Virus record (IMG/VR): IMGVR_UViG_3300018757_000034
Coordinates: 1-53,742 of that record
Direction: 5' to 3' (one strand)
DNA: 53,742 nucleotides
Source: a virus
This document shows, piece after piece, positions 22,375 to 32,110 of this stretch. The notes under the pieces were generated by a model. That model searched no databases. It was not told the DNA's origin and saw only the letters and a list, made by a program, of their open reading frames with translations. The translations under genes were made by a program, and so were the position numbers. The stretch's first letter is position 1. Every line of letters begins with the position of its first letter.

Positions 22375-23403
22375 ATGGAAAAGAAAGAATACCGTTGGAA
22401 GTTGGCCGATTTAAAAAACATCAAGAAAAATGGCCTTAAAGTATTCAGTACATTCTCTTGCGGCGGAGGTTCCTCTATGGGCTATAAGCTCGCCGGCTAC
22501 GATCTTTTGGGGAACTGTGAGATCGATCCGCAAATGATGAAGATTTACAGGAAGAATCATAACCCGAAATATCCTTTTCTTATGGACATCAGAGACTTTA
22601 ACAAAATGGAAAATCTGCCTGATGAATTGTTCGATTTAGATATTTTTGATGGTTCCCCGCCCTGCAGCGTGTTTTCTATTGCGGGGGATCGGGAAAAGGC
22701 TTGGGGAAAAGAAAAAGCCTTTCGTGAAGGACAGGCCAAACAGTCACTTGATGATCTATTTTTTCATTACCTTGATGCTGTTGAAAGGCTGAGGCCCAAA
22801 ATCTTTGTGGCCGAGAATGTAAAAGGTATGGTGAGCGGAAACGCTAAAGGATATGTAAAGCTCGTAATTGAACGGGCAAAAGAAATAGGATACGATGTTC
22901 AGCTGTTCTTGCTGAATGCTGCCACAATGGGAGTCCCGCAACGTAGAGAGCGGGTCTTTTTTATTGGCCGAAGGAAGGACTTGAATTTACTGCCACTTAA
23001 ATTGTCCTTCAATGAGCCACCGATTGTATATAAAGAATTCAGAAGCGGCCATGGTGCAAGGCTTAAAGAAACATCAAAGCTTTATAAAAGATGGGTGAAG
23101 CGACGGCCGCCGGATAATAATGTGGGAGACATCACGAAAAGGATTGAAGGGAAAGAATCTAATTTCAATACGATTTTAGTGAAAAATAGCCTTGTCCCGC
23201 CTACTCTCGCAAGTGGTTCGGTCTTTGTCCGTTATGATGAGCCCTACTATATCTCTGAACGAGATATCATTTTGATGCAATCTTTCCCACTGGATTATGA
23301 TTTTATGGACGCATCTGTTCAATATGTTTGTGGGATGAGTGTTCCTCCGGTCATGATGAAAAAAATATCGGAACAGATTTACAAACAGTGGTTTGAAAAA
23401 TAA
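22375..23403 (+). CDS. Orphan C5-cytosine DNA methyltransferase
   Basis: A 342-residue enzyme with motif I FSCGGGSSMGY (27-37), motif IV catalytic GSPPCS with Cys97, motif VI AENV (146-149), and motif VIII QRRERVFFIG (189-198), then a variable target-recognition region and motifs IX-X (PPTLASGS, MQSFPLDYDF, CGMSVPPVMM). No restriction endonuclease gene is adjacent, so it is probably an orphan enzyme that protects phage DNA against host restriction or marks DNA for packaging. The target sequence cannot be inferred. It is coupled to the ParB-like gene. Confidence 0.93.
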   Translation: MEKKEYRWKLADLKNIKKNGLKVFSTFSCGGGSSMGYKLAGYDLLGNCEIDPQMMKIYRKNHNPKYPFLMDIRDFNKMENLPDELFDLDIFDGSPPCSVFSIAGDREKAWGKEKAFREGQAKQSLDDLFFHYLDAVERLRPKIFVAENVKGMVSGNAKGYVKLVIERAKEIGYDVQLFLLNAATMGVPQRRERVFFIGRRKDLNLLPLKLSFNEPPIVYKEFRSGHGARLKETSKLYKRWVKRRPPDNNVGDITKRIEGKESNFNTILVKNSLVPPTLASGSVFVRYDEPYYISERDIILMQSFPLDYDFMDASVQYVCGMSVPPVMMKKISEQIYKQWFEK

Positions 23404-23407
23404 AAAA

Positions 23408-23428
23408 GAGGGTGCTGACAACACCCTC
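23408..23428 (+). terminator. Hairpin after the methyltransferase gene
   Basis: GAGGGTG and CACCCTC form a 7-base stem with a 7-base loop directly after the stop codon. No T-run follows, so termination efficiency may be low. Confidence 0.5.
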
Positions 23429-23454
23429 CCTCAACCAAGGCCATCAGCCTGGTA

Positions 23455-23501
23455 AGAGCGTGATAAAGACGCGGCCGCGTTTCGTGGGAAAATCACGCTC
23501 T
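23455..23501. repeat. 10-bp perfect inverted repeat upstream of the terminase genes
   Basis: AGAGCGTGAT (23455-23464) pairs with ATCACGCTCT (23492-23501). The 27-base loop contains the palindrome GCGGCCGC. The element lies 30 bases before the gene preceding the small terminase subunit. It could be an RNA structure, a late-regulator site or part of a packaging site. Confidence 0.6.
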
Positions 23502-23530
23502 CATCTCTATTCTATTGGAGGACCAGGCAA

Positions 23531-23779
23531 ATGGCAACAGAAAATACAAACATACGTTCTTACGACGATGAAGAAAAAGAAGAACTGCTTCTCCTTCATA
23601 GTGCTGAATTACTTGAAAACATCAGTCAATCTAAAGAGAAATACCGGAAAATTATTCAGGCGGGTATCACCCAATGGGTCAAAGATTTTCAAAGCGGCCA
23701 TATTAAGGTGAACACTGTTGAAGATTTAAAAAAGCTCATCGAGCTCGATATACAGCTTCAGAAAGATGAAGAAATTTAA
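23531..23779 (+). CDS. Small protein preceding the terminase
   Basis: An 82-residue acidic helical protein (DDEEKEELLLLHSAELLENI, VKDFQSGHIKVNTVEDLKKL) starting after TTGGAGGACCAGGCAA. Comparable small genes precede terS in many PBSX-like phages. The region IKVNTVEDLKKLIELDIQLQ suggests a protein-binding helix, perhaps for the terminase. The function is unknown. Confidence 0.7.
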   Translation: MATENTNIRSYDDEEKEELLLLHSAELLENISQSKEKYRKIIQAGITQWVKDFQSGHIKVNTVEDLKKLIELDIQLQKDEEI

Positions 23780-23825
23780 AAACAAACTCAAACTCAATTC
23801 AGGTTGCGGAGGTGGGTGAAATGTA

Positions 23826-24695
23826 ATGGCGAGACCGCGTGATCCAAGACGTGACGAAGCGTTCCGTTTATGGAAAGAAAGCAGCGGAACCAAGAAATTA
23901 AAAGACATCGCGGATGAATTGGGCGTCTCAAGCAGCACCGTCCGCAAGTGGAAAGCAACAGATAAATGGGAAGATGAATTCAAAAGGAGCGCTCCTAAAC
24001 CGAATGGGAGCGCTCCTTTTCGTCCCGGCGCTCCAAAAGGGAATAAAAACGCCAAAGGAAACAAGGGCGGAAATGTACCGCCTGGAAACCAAAATGCTAA
24101 AGGGAATAGGGGCGGTGCTGCACCAAAAGGGAATAAAAATTCTGTCCGTACCGGTGAATATGAAACAATCATGTGGGATTTTTTAACCGAGGATGAGCGA
24201 CAGCTGTTCGGGGAAATCGAAACGGACCCGCTCTTTCAAATTGATCTAACCATCAGGGAGTTAAACCTTCGGGAGCGGAGAATGATGCAGCGGATCAGCC
24301 GGATAGAAAGCGGCCTATCTGAAAAACAGCGCCGCGTGCTGCAACAAATGCGCAAGGTCAAGGACATCGTTCAAACCCCGGATAAGAATGGACTAGTCAA
24401 GCCCGTCCCGGTTATGAATGAGCGTCTTGTCGTGACTGAAATTGAGGAAACCGAGATGCGGGCTATTGATGATATTTTGAATATCGAGGAGGCACTCACC
24501 CGGGTAACGGATAAGCGGCTGAAGGCCATTCGTCAGAAATACGATATGATCCGCTTAATGGATGAACATGAATTGAAGCTCCGCGGTATCTATCTTTCAA
24601 ATGAGACAAAACAAGTTGAGCTTGAACGCTTGACTGCCCGCCCTGTGGACAATTCTGTGAATATCACAATTACTCGTAAGGGTGACGGCAAATGA
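23826..24695 (+). CDS. xtmA: Terminase small subunit (PBSX XtmA-like)
   Basis: A 289-residue DNA-recognition subunit of the packaging motor. Residues about 1-55 form a helix-turn-helix ([20 protein letters not shown]). Residues about 60-105 are a low-complexity basic linker with repeated GNKNAKGN and PKGNKN units. The C-terminal half is helical and includes [20 protein letters not shown], the part that probably contacts the large subunit. It overlaps xtmB by 4 bases. The start follows GGAGGTGGGTGAAATGTA. PBSX-type enzymes package by a headful mechanism. Confidence 0.92.
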   Translation: MARPRDPRRDEAFRLWKESSGTKKLKDIADELGVSSSTVRKWKATDKWEDEFKRSAPKPNGSAPFRPGAPKGNKNAKGNKGGNVPPGNQNAKGNRGGAAPKGNKNSVRTGEYETIMWDFLTEDERQLFGEIETDPLFQIDLTIRELNLRERRMMQRISRIESGLSEKQRRVLQQMRKVKDIVQTPDKNGLVKPVPVMNERLVVTEIEETEMRAIDDILNIEEALTRVTDKRLKAIRQKYDMIRLMDEHELKLRGIYLSNETKQVELERLTARPVDNSVNITITRKGDGK

Positions 24696-25993
24696 CGGTA
24701 AAAGAAAAAGAAGTCAATCCGCATTTTGAAGACTTTCTCTTTGACTGGAATCAAAAATTTCAGCTGCTCGTCGGCGGTTACGGATCATCCAAAAGCTATC
24801 ACATCGCTCTCAAGCTCATTTTGAAGCTTCTTGAAGAAAAACGAACAGTATTAGTCATTCGTGAAGTGTACGACACTCACCGGGATTCTACATTCTCTCT
24901 TTTTGAAGAGATCATCAATGATTTAGAGATTGATCATATTGTGAGGTGTATGACATCCCCGATGCAGGTCAGGTTTCCAAATGGCAGCCGGATCATATTC
25001 AAGGGGCTGGACAAACCGGCCAAACTGAAATCGATCAATAACATCTCGATCATTTGGATTGAGGAATGTTCAGAGGTCAAGTATGAAGGCTTTAAAGAGC
25101 TTCTCGGCCGTCTGCGGCATCCTACGCTGCCGCTTCATATGATTTTTTCCACGAACCCGGTCGGGGAAGACAACTGGACGTATAAGCATTTCTTTAAAGA
25201 CGATCTGAATAATCGATTTGTCCTGGATGATAAAGAGCTTTATGAAAAGCGAACGATCGTTTTAAATGACACATACTATCATCATTCCACGGCGGAAGAT
25301 AATTTGTTTCTACCAGAAAGCTATGTAAGGCAGCTGGATGAACTGAAAGAATACGATCCAGACCTTTACCGCATCGCCAGGAAAGGTCATTTTGGTGTGA
25401 ATGGGGTTCGGGTTTTTCCTCAGTTTGAAGAGTGGCCACACGATGAAGTTATGCAAGCCATCTCGAACATTGACCGTCCCATCAAGCGGGTAGGCATGGA
25501 CTTTGGTTTTGAAGAATCCTATAACGCTGTAGTCCGGCTTGCGGTGGATCATAAGAAAAAGCACCTCTATATCTATTGGGAGTATTACAAAAGAGGAATG
25601 ACGGATGACCTGACGGCAGAGGAGCTCCAAGAATTCAAGAACACCCAGGAGCTGATCAAAGCTGATTCAGCGGAGCCTAAAACGATTCAATATTTCCGGC
25701 AGCAGGGTTTCAATATGGTGGGAGCGCATAAGTACCAGGGTTCGCGCCTGCAGTATACGAAAAAGATCAAGCGGTTTAAAAAAATCATTTGTTCTGATCA
25801 ATGTCAAAACACTATTTTTGAACTCAAGCCGCTGACCTATAAAAAGGACAAGCTGGGTAACATCATTGAAGATGAATTCAAGATCGACCCCCACACTCTT
25901 TCGGCCATCTGGTACGCCCTCGATGATTACGAGGTCACCGATCTGAAGGAGAAACCGAAAATCCGGCCGCGGCCAAATAGAGAGAGGAGGTAA
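24692..25993 (+). CDS. xtmB: Terminase large subunit (PBSX XtmB-like)
   Basis: A 433-residue ATPase-nuclease. The N-terminal ATPase domain has a Walker A-type motif in [16 protein letters not shown] (about 28-43) and Walker B in [11 protein letters not shown] (about 119-129), followed by the coupling motif FSTNPVG. The C-terminal RNase H-like nuclease begins with [20 protein letters not shown], giving the first catalytic Asp; a second lies in [10 protein letters not shown] and a third near [15 protein letters not shown]. The length is typical of the PBSX family. It is coupled to xtmA and followed directly by the portal gene. Confidence 0.96.
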   Translation: MTVKEKEVNPHFEDFLFDWNQKFQLLVGGYGSSKSYHIALKLILKLLEEKRTVLVIREVYDTHRDSTFSLFEEIINDLEIDHIVRCMTSPMQVRFPNGSRIIFKGLDKPAKLKSINNISIIWIEECSEVKYEGFKELLGRLRHPTLPLHMIFSTNPVGEDNWTYKHFFKDDLNNRFVLDDKELYEKRTIVLNDTYYHHSTAEDNLFLPESYVRQLDELKEYDPDLYRIARKGHFGVNGVRVFPQFEEWPHDEVMQAISNIDRPIKRVGMDFGFEESYNAVVRLAVDHKKKHLYIYWEYYKRGMTDDLTAEELQEFKNTQELIKADSAEPKTIQYFRQQGFNMVGAHKYQGSRLQYTKKIKRFKKIICSDQCQNTIFELKPLTYKKDKLGNIIEDEFKIDPHTLSAIWYALDDYEVTDLKEKPKIRPRPNRERR

Positions 25994-25996
25994 AGC

Positions 25997-27535
25997 ATGG
26001 CTCAACAATCTGTAAAAGCCACCGTGTTCAAAGCGAATGCGCCGAGCGAAACGACCAAACAGATTTATGAAGATCAGTTCACCTATCAAGGAAATGACAT
26101 CATCGAGCCGCCTTATAGTTTGAAGGAATTGAAAAGCATCGCAGAGTATTCAACGATCCTGCAGCAGTGCATTCACGCCTACAAAACGAATATTCTCGGC
26201 TTTGGCTTTGATGTGGAATACACCTTTGACATTAACGGGGATGATGTACAGTCTGAAAAAAAGCAGGCTGCGGAAAATGATTGGACTCGGCTTGAGGAAT
26301 TTATCCGCTACCTTCATTTTGATGAATCAGCCGAAATTGTTGTCGGATACGCTATAGAAGATCGGGAGAAAACCGGGAACGGATTTCTAGAAGTTCTTCG
26401 CAACGGGACCGGGCAGCCGGCGGGAGTTGAATATCTTGATGTTAAAAACATGAGGGTGTGCCACTATACAGAGCCGATCGAAGTAGAATTCACATTTCGG
26501 GAGCACAATGAAATCAAAACGATGAAGCGGAAGAAAAGATTCCGGAAGTACGTTCAGATGGTTGATGGAAAACAGGTCTTCTTCAAGGAATACGGGGATC
26601 CGCGAATTATGAATTTGCGGACTGGCAAATATGAAGCCAACACTCCAGAGGAGCTTCAAGCTAACGAAGTCATTCACTTCAAGCTCGGCAGCGGTGCTTA
26701 TGGCGTTCCCCGTTGGATTGGGCATATCGTAAATCTATACGGGGCCAGAAAAGCGGAAGAACTGAATTACATGTACTTTAAGCAAGGCAGGCATATCCCG
26801 GCAGCCATCACGGTGGAAAACGGGATGCTTTCTGAAGCCTCTTATCAACAGCTGCAGGAGTACATGAATGACCTTGAAGGCACAGAAAACGCTCATAAAT
26901 TCCTCCTGCTTGAAGTAGAGGGAATACCAACTGAAAAGGGCATTACGGGGGAAGAGAATGTTTCTTCCGTCAAAGTTGATATTAAGTCCCTGGGCGAAAT
27001 TCTGCAGCAAGACGCCTTATTTCTTGAATATGACGAGAAAAGCAGAAGCAAGCTGCGTTCTGCCTTCCGTCTGCCGCCGCTGTATACAGGGGAAGCACAC
27101 GAGTATAACAAGGCAACCGCGGACACCGCTCGAAAAATCACAGAAGAACAAGTCTTTCAGCCGGAAAGGAAGATCATAACCGGCAAACTGAATAATTTGT
27201 TTCTGTCTGATTTGAATATTTATCATGCTCAGCTTACTTTAAAAGGTCCAGACTTCCGTGATCCGATGGAGATTGCCAAAGTATTAGGGCCTTTTATTAA
27301 TGCCGGTGCAGTATCTCCCAATGATCTCCGGGATCTGGCTGGTCGTGTTCTTGGGAAAACACTTGAAGAATGGCCGGAGGATGAATACAGTCGGCCGCTT
27401 GGCAAGGTACAAAACAATTCTTCTGATCCGCTGCAGGCTCTTTTTCAAAAATCAAAAGATAATCGTTCAGAGGATTTGATCATGCTGCTGAAGGATATGA
27501 GGGATGTCCTTGAGGAGTTGAAGCAAAATGAATAA
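25997..27535 (+). CDS. xkdE: Portal protein (PBSX family)
   Basis: A 512-residue portal that forms the DNA-entry ring at one capsid vertex and docks the terminase. Family features are LKSIAEYSTILQQCIHAYKT, NILGFGFDVEY, the LEVLRNGTGQPAGVEYLD segment, HFKLGSGAYGVPRWIG, and the EHEYNKATADTARKITEEQVF-like helix near residue 370 (EAHEYNKATADTARKITEEQ). The sequence seen is AHEYNKATADTARKI. The ATG follows AGAGAGGAGGTAAAGC. The length is closer to skin YqbA than to a siphovirus portal. The next gene overlaps by 8 bases. Confidence 0.92.
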   Translation: MAQQSVKATVFKANAPSETTKQIYEDQFTYQGNDIIEPPYSLKELKSIAEYSTILQQCIHAYKTNILGFGFDVEYTFDINGDDVQSEKKQAAENDWTRLEEFIRYLHFDESAEIVVGYAIEDREKTGNGFLEVLRNGTGQPAGVEYLDVKNMRVCHYTEPIEVEFTFREHNEIKTMKRKKRFRKYVQMVDGKQVFFKEYGDPRIMNLRTGKYEANTPEELQANEVIHFKLGSGAYGVPRWIGHIVNLYGARKAEELNYMYFKQGRHIPAAITVENGMLSEASYQQLQEYMNDLEGTENAHKFLLLEVEGIPTEKGITGEENVSSVKVDIKSLGEILQQDALFLEYDEKSRSKLRSAFRLPPLYTGEAHEYNKATADTARKITEEQVFQPERKIITGKLNNLFLSDLNIYHAQLTLKGPDFRDPMEIAKVLGPFINAGAVSPNDLRDLAGRVLGKTLEEWPEDEYSRPLGKVQNNSSDPLQALFQKSKDNRSEDLIMLLKDMRDVLEELKQNE

Positions 27536-28445
27536 GACCGATCAGCTTTTAAACAGTCTGAACGTCTTTATTCGAAAGGCCGAGGAAGATGATGAAAAAT
27601 CACTCGTGGAGGTTATACCTGATTTCCCCGGCCTTTCTAAAATACCCGGTTATGTCCAGGAATATGAAAAAAAGGTCGCCAGATTGCTCAGAAGCCAGCG
27701 TAAGAAGTTTTTAAATGGTGTGAATGATTTTGTAAGCAAAGACTCAAAAGAGACGTTAAAAGCCATTCTGGTGTATTTTACGCAGAATCTATTTGCAGGG
27801 GACGACTTCGAGGAGCAATTTCAAGAGCTGACAGAAGGTTTCCTTCAGCAGACCATTGAGGAGCTGGCTTCTGTCATCATGGATTCATTGGATCCTGAAG
27901 TACCGTTTAAAGTTCTTTCGAGTCGTTCAACAAATTGGATCAAAGGCTGGTCCGAAGAGCTGGCCGAGATCATGAAATTGAATACCCATGAGGCGGTAGA
28001 AAACGTGCTGACAGATGCCATCAAGAACGGTTCTTCTATTCAGGACATTGAATTGACTCTCCGGGACTTGCCGCAGTTTGATAGATCGCGAGCACGGATA
28101 ACAGCCATAACTGAAGTGCTTGCCGCTTCCTCTGCAGCGCAGCAGGAGGCTTATTCTCAATCGCCGGCTGTCATCGCGAAAAAGTGGAAGCACAGCGGGG
28201 GAAAGAAAAATAATCCGCGTGAAAATCACATGGTTCTCGATGGAACGATTGTTGGAGTAGATGAAGAATTCATGATTCCAGGTAGCGGTGAAACCTGCAT
28301 GCATCCAAGAGATTCAAAGCTGTCAGCAAAGGAGCGGGTTCATTGTCATTGCGTTCTATCACCCGTGGTTGATAACAAAATTTTAGGGTTATCACTTGAA
28401 GAAAAAGAAGAGATTCGAAGAGAAGCCTTAGCAAATATGGAATAA
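27528..28445 (+). CDS. MuF-type minor head protein (YqbB-like)
   Basis: A 305-residue protein. The C-terminal 110 residues carry the Mu F/SPP1 gp7 domain: SRARITAITEVLAASSAAQQ, KWKHSGGKKNNPRENHMVLD, and the metal-like cluster RVHCHCVLSP. These proteins sit inside the capsid near the portal and may be injected with DNA. The start overlaps the portal gene. Skin yqbB has the same place and size, whereas PBSX lacks it, so this head module is skin-like. The gene ends 42 bases before an AT-rich inserted gene. Confidence 0.88.
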   Translation: MNKTDQLLNSLNVFIRKAEEDDEKSLVEVIPDFPGLSKIPGYVQEYEKKVARLLRSQRKKFLNGVNDFVSKDSKETLKAILVYFTQNLFAGDDFEEQFQELTEGFLQQTIEELASVIMDSLDPEVPFKVLSSRSTNWIKGWSEELAEIMKLNTHEAVENVLTDAIKNGSSIQDIELTLRDLPQFDRSRARITAITEVLAASSAAQQEAYSQSPAVIAKKWKHSGGKKNNPRENHMVLDGTIVGVDEEFMIPGSGETCMHPRDSKLSAKERVHCHCVLSPVVDNKILGLSLEEKEEIRREALANME

Positions 28446-28456
28446 AGTAGTATAAT
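28428..28456 (+). promoter_or_regulatory. Candidate promoter for the inserted membrane-protein gene
   Basis: TTAGCA (28428-28433) and TATAAT (28451-28456) are 17 bases apart, at the very end of the minor head gene. A second TATAAT lies at 28467-28472. An own promoter inside a late operon is typical of a moron gene expressed from the prophage. Confidence 0.6.
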
Positions 28457-28486
28457 AGCCTCATTATATAATAGTGGGGTTTTAAT

Positions 28487-29344
28487 ATGGATTTGAATGC
28501 TTTTGGGTTTATAAAGGAATACTTACCTGTTATTACTGTAGTTTTATCAGCGTTTATTGCATTTATTTCAACTATTCGACACAAAGACCTTGAAAGGTTT
28601 TATAAAAATGCTGAAAATAACTTAGAAAAAGTAATCGAACCTATGTATCTTAAGGTTAAAAACATCGAAAATATCGAGGATAGACAACATAAAATTGAGC
28701 TGATTAAAGACTTTTTCGATATTTATGATTCGAAAAAAATGAATATCTCAAAGCTTGGGAATAGACAGTTGATTAATAAATTTTTTGAGACAGAGAAGGC
28801 ATTTAATCAATATATTCTTAAATTTGATGAAGAAAGTTTGAAATCATTATTCTTTAAAGTAAGGAGTCTAAAATACAATATTGAAAAAGAGTATTGGAGG
28901 CTGTTTGAGACTATATATAAGGACTACAACTGGTATAAAAAAACTGTAGACATGAATTATCTATTCCGCTTTTTTTTAAGAGTCTCTTTTTTTATTGAAA
29001 GTACCTTATATGCAGTTACTTGGATATCATTTGGTTTTGTACTGTTTGTAATTTTTGACGAAGTGTCTGTTAGTGAAGCAGTTTGGGTTGAAAACTTTAA
29101 AGAAGATATTTTATCTGCACTTATAATTTTTATTTCGTCTCTTGCCACTCTTTATATTTCTATGTTTATTAATTTTGCTTTTGCAGACGATACAAAACAG
29201 AAAAAAAGATTCGTCGATTATGCATCGGCGGGTTTAACTTATGTATTGAAGAAGATTTCTTTGAAAAATCGAGAATGGAAAGAAGAACGAGCTAATCGCA
29301 AAGTAGAAAGAGAACGTGCTGCCCGCTCAAAAGTAAATGATTAA
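28487..29344 (+). CDS. Three-pass membrane protein inserted in the head operon (moron)
   Basis: A 285-residue protein of a family I do not recognise. Membrane segments lie at about 12-30, 166-190 and 208-230. Between the first and second is a long charged helical domain (AENNLEKVIEPMYLKVKNIE onward), and the tail is lysine/arginine-rich (KEERANRKVERERAARS). Its coding sequence is much richer in A and T than the head genes on both sides, and it has its own promoter candidate. PBSX and skin have no gene here. The arrangement suggests cargo made in the lysogen, such as a membrane-acting superinfection-exclusion or abortive-infection protein; this is inference. Confidence 0.75.
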   Translation: MDLNAFGFIKEYLPVITVVLSAFIAFISTIRHKDLERFYKNAENNLEKVIEPMYLKVKNIENIEDRQHKIELIKDFFDIYDSKKMNISKLGNRQLINKFFETEKAFNQYILKFDEESLKSLFFKVRSLKYNIEKEYWRLFETIYKDYNWYKKTVDMNYLFRFFLRVSFFIESTLYAVTWISFGFVLFVIFDEVSVSEAVWVENFKEDILSALIIFISSLATLYISMFINFAFADDTKQKKRFVDYASAGLTYVLKKISLKNREWKEERANRKVERERAARSKVND

Positions 29345-29364
29345 GCTTGAAAGGGGGTGAATAA

Positions 29365-30336
29365 ATGCCACGCGAATTAGTAAACGCAAAAATCACACAT
29401 GTTTCTTATGTAGACAAGGCTGCTAACCAAAAGCAGTTCTTTTTTATGAAGTCAGAAAAACAGCCGGACTTTCAGAAAGAAATCAAGGTCCTGACAAAAG
29501 CGGATGATGAAAAAAAGCTTGTATACGGGATTGTATATGAACCAGATACGCCAGACGCTCATGGGGATTTCATGACAGCTGCCGAAATTGAGAAAGCAGC
29601 CCATGGATTCCTAAAGGATGCCAGGGAGATTGATAAGCAACATGATTTTCAAGGCGGCGTCGGTGAAGTGGTGGAATCCTATGTCGCGCCGGCGGACTTT
29701 GAGGTCAATGGTGAAACCATAAAAAAAGGATCATGGGTGCTTGTCACAAAAGCTTCGGATGAGGTCTGGGAGCAGATCAAAAAAGGCGACATCACAGGGT
29801 ATTCAATGGCCGGCACCGCCGAAACAATCGAAAAACAAAAAGAGAAGCCTGTTTCTCCTTCTGCCAATGAAGAGAAAGGGCTTTTTAATTTGCTGAAAAA
29901 CTTCTTTTTAGGCAAAAGCGAGGAGGAAGAAACGTCTGTAGAAAAAGCTGGTCGCAAGTTTTCGGCATCCAACCTGAATGAAATCAAAAGTGCTCATGCT
30001 GCACTCGGCAATTTGTTGAGTCAGGCAGAAGTCGAAGAGGAGGAAGACGAGTTGAAAAAAGAAGATATTGAAAAATTGCTTGATGACAAATTAAACCCGA
30101 TCACCAAGCGACTTGATGAAATTGAAAAGGAAGCTGAGCCTGCAGAGGGCGACGGAAAGGATGAAGAACAGTCCCTTGTTAAACAAATGGATGAGCTGCT
30201 TGAACAAAAGCTCTCACCTATTCAAGAGCGGTTGGAAGCTGTTGAAAAGAGCCGCAGTCTTTCAAAACAAGCCGGGGATGACCAAGTCTTAGACCAAGAA
30301 GAAGTCAAAAAGTCCGTTTGGGACGGCTTACTTTAA
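29365..30336 (+). CDS. xkdF: XkdF-like prohead protease/scaffold
   Basis: A 323-residue protein of the XkdF/YqbD family, predicted phage serine protease. The N-terminal half contains ITHVSYVDKAANQKQFFFMK, VYGIVYEPDTPDAHGDFMTA, IDKQHDF and WVLVTKASDEVWEQIKKGDI-like strands ending GYSMAG, which carries the likely catalytic serine and with IDKQHDF a histidine. The C-terminal third is an acidic coiled coil that probably acts as scaffold. The start follows GAAAGGGGGTGAATAA. It is placed directly before the major capsid gene, as in PBSX. Confidence 0.9.
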   Translation: MPRELVNAKITHVSYVDKAANQKQFFFMKSEKQPDFQKEIKVLTKADDEKKLVYGIVYEPDTPDAHGDFMTAAEIEKAAHGFLKDAREIDKQHDFQGGVGEVVESYVAPADFEVNGETIKKGSWVLVTKASDEVWEQIKKGDITGYSMAGTAETIEKQKEKPVSPSANEEKGLFNLLKNFFLGKSEEEETSVEKAGRKFSASNLNEIKSAHAALGNLLSQAEVEEEEDELKKEDIEKLLDDKLNPITKRLDEIEKEAEPAEGDGKDEEQSLVKQMDELLEQKLSPIQERLEAVEKSRSLSKQAGDDQVLDQEEVKKSVWDGLL

Positions 30337-30348
30337 AGGAGGAATACG

Positions 30349-31284
30349 ATGAGAAACCAGGAGATTATCAACAAGGCAGAAATGACGCTCGCTTCACTGA
30401 AAAGCGGCGGGCTGATGAACCCTACTCAAGCATCAACGTTTATCCGTATGGTGCAAGATACGCCAACAATTTTAAATGATGCCCGCATCATTCCGATGGA
30501 CCACGATGCACAGAAATTTGAGAAGATCGGTTTTGGCCAGCGTATTCTGAGGGCAGCAGAGGAAGGAAAGTCACTTTCTTCTGATGAAAGAGCTGTTCCA
30601 ACTACAAGTACGATCGGTATGAACGCAAAAGAAGTCATCGCAGAAGTCCACATCACGTATGACACTCTCGAAAACAACATCGAAAAAGATGGCCTGCAAA
30701 ACACCATCATGCAGATGCTGGCTGAGCGCGCAGCAGTGGATATCGAGGAATTGATCATTAACGGTGATTCAAAATCAGATGATTCATTCCTTGCACAAAT
30801 TGATGGAATCCGTAAGCAAGCCCAATCTCACATTGTGGATGCTGCGGGGGGAGAGTTGTCACGGCAAATTTTCAAACGGGGTTATAAGGCTGTACCGCCT
30901 AAATATTTGCGCGTGCCGCAGGAATTCCGTTTCTATACTTCACCAGGTATCGAAGTTGAATGGAAGGATAAGGTGGCCGATCGTCAAACCAACTTAGGGG
31001 ATGCTGCTGTTCAAGGCGGGCTTTCTTCTGCTTTTGGTGTGCCGATCAAGGGAATTGCAAACATGCAGCCATATTCCACTGGCGAAGGAGAAAAAGCGAT
31101 CGACGTATCAGACGTCATTTTGACTCATCCGAAAAACATCGTGCTCGGATTTTCCCGTAATATCCGAATTGAAGTCGATAAAGATATCCGCCGACGAAAA
31201 TTCATTATTGTTTTGACAGCAAAACTCGACAGCGTGTTTGAGGAAGAGAACGCGGTAGCCAAAATCATCAAGGTCAAAGAGTAG
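30349..31284 (+). CDS. xkdG: Major capsid protein (XkdG/YqbE-like)
   Basis: A 311-residue HK97-fold capsid subunit. Family segments are [58 protein letters not shown], and the C-terminal [20 protein letters not shown]. Its position after the XkdF protease and before connector genes is that of PBSX xkdG. The start follows AAAGGAGGAATACG. Confidence 0.94.
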   Translation: MRNQEIINKAEMTLASLKSGGLMNPTQASTFIRMVQDTPTILNDARIIPMDHDAQKFEKIGFGQRILRAAEEGKSLSSDERAVPTTSTIGMNAKEVIAEVHITYDTLENNIEKDGLQNTIMQMLAERAAVDIEELIINGDSKSDDSFLAQIDGIRKQAQSHIVDAAGGELSRQIFKRGYKAVPPKYLRVPQEFRFYTSPGIEVEWKDKVADRQTNLGDAAVQGGLSSAFGVPIKGIANMQPYSTGEGEKAIDVSDVILTHPKNIVLGFSRNIRIEVDKDIRRRKFIIVLTAKLDSVFEEENAVAKIIKVKE

Positions 31285-31294
31285 GTGAAGACAC

Positions 31295-31708
31295 ATGGCA
31301 GATACCTATAAAGCGCAGCTGATCAAAGGGAAAACTTACGATGTAATGGACCATGTTTTTACCCTGGGTGCAGAGCGGGACGTCAAGAAATCGTTGTATC
31401 TCTATCTTAAAGACAATGAACAGTTTAATTGCGAATTGATCAAAGAAAAAGAAGAGAAAGAAGACCCCGAGACTGGCGGCGAGTCCAAGGATGACGGCGC
31501 AAAAGACAGCGGCGAATCGAATGAAGAGGAAACGGCCGCTAAAACATCAGCGGCGTCGCCTGCTTCAAAAGTATACACAGAATCAGAATTGAGAGGCATG
31601 ACGAAGGCGGAACAAGAGACCATTATCTCTGATCTTGGTGGCGATCCAGCAGCGTTCAAAAACGCAGATGAAAGGATTACCTTTATCCTACAGAAACAAG
31701 GGGAGTGA
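31295..31708 (+). CDS. YqbF-like capsid accessory protein
   Basis: A 137-residue protein with an N-terminal beta-rich domain (YKAQLIKGKTYDVMDHVFTL), an acidic glycine/serine/glutamate linker at about 48-85, and a C-terminal HeH/LEM-like helical domain (YTESELRGMTKAEQETIISD, then LGG). This layout fits skin YqbF and related head-decoration proteins. The start follows GAGTAGGTGAAGACAC. Confidence 0.78.
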   Translation: MADTYKAQLIKGKTYDVMDHVFTLGAERDVKKSLYLYLKDNEQFNCELIKEKEEKEDPETGGESKDDGAKDSGESNEEETAAKTSAASPASKVYTESELRGMTKAEQETIISDLGGDPAAFKNADERITFILQKQGE

Positions 31709-31714
31709 TGCGGG

Positions 31715-32110
31715 ATGCTGATCACTCCTGACGAAGTGATTGCCTATTCTGTTTTCGATACGGTAAAGGCTCGGCCTGAGGATCTGCTTCAGCATGATAT
31801 TTTAGAGGCTGAAACCGAGATTCAAAGCATTGTCGGGGATAATTTTTCTGATGAGAAATATCAGCCGCTGCCGGAAAAGGTCAAGCTGGCCTTATTAAAG
31901 ATGGCGCAATATTTCGCTTTGATTAATTCTGATGAATCTATCGTCAAGGGCTATAAATCTGAAAAAATCGGAGACTATTCCTATACGCTTGGAGATGGTC
32001 AGACCATTCAAAAGCCAGATGTCGAAAATCTATTAAAAGATTTTGTTGAGGATCCAAATGTCCCACCTGATGGTAAAGGATCTGTCCTTCTTAGGGTGAG
32101 GGCATTATGA
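31715..32110 (+). CDS. Head-tail connector (YqbG-like)
   Basis: A 131-residue, mostly helical adaptor of the YqbG/DUF3199 group ([20 protein letters not shown], then [15 protein letters not shown]). It resembles SPP1 gp15-type connectors that bind under the portal. The ATG is reached from GGGGAGTGATGCGGG. It overlaps the next gene by 4 bases (ATGA). Confidence 0.85.
   Translation: MLITPDEVIAYSVFDTVKARPEDLLQHDILEAETEIQSIVGDNFSDEKYQPLPEKVKLALLKMAQYFALINSDESIVKGYKSEKIGDYSYTLGDGQTIQKPDVENLLKDFVEDPNVPPDGKGSVLLRVRAL

Noticed and set aside
23726-24172. A proline/phenylalanine-rich minus-strand frame with apparent repeats
   Set aside because: The repeats are the complement of the glycine/asparagine/lysine linker of the terminase small subunit.
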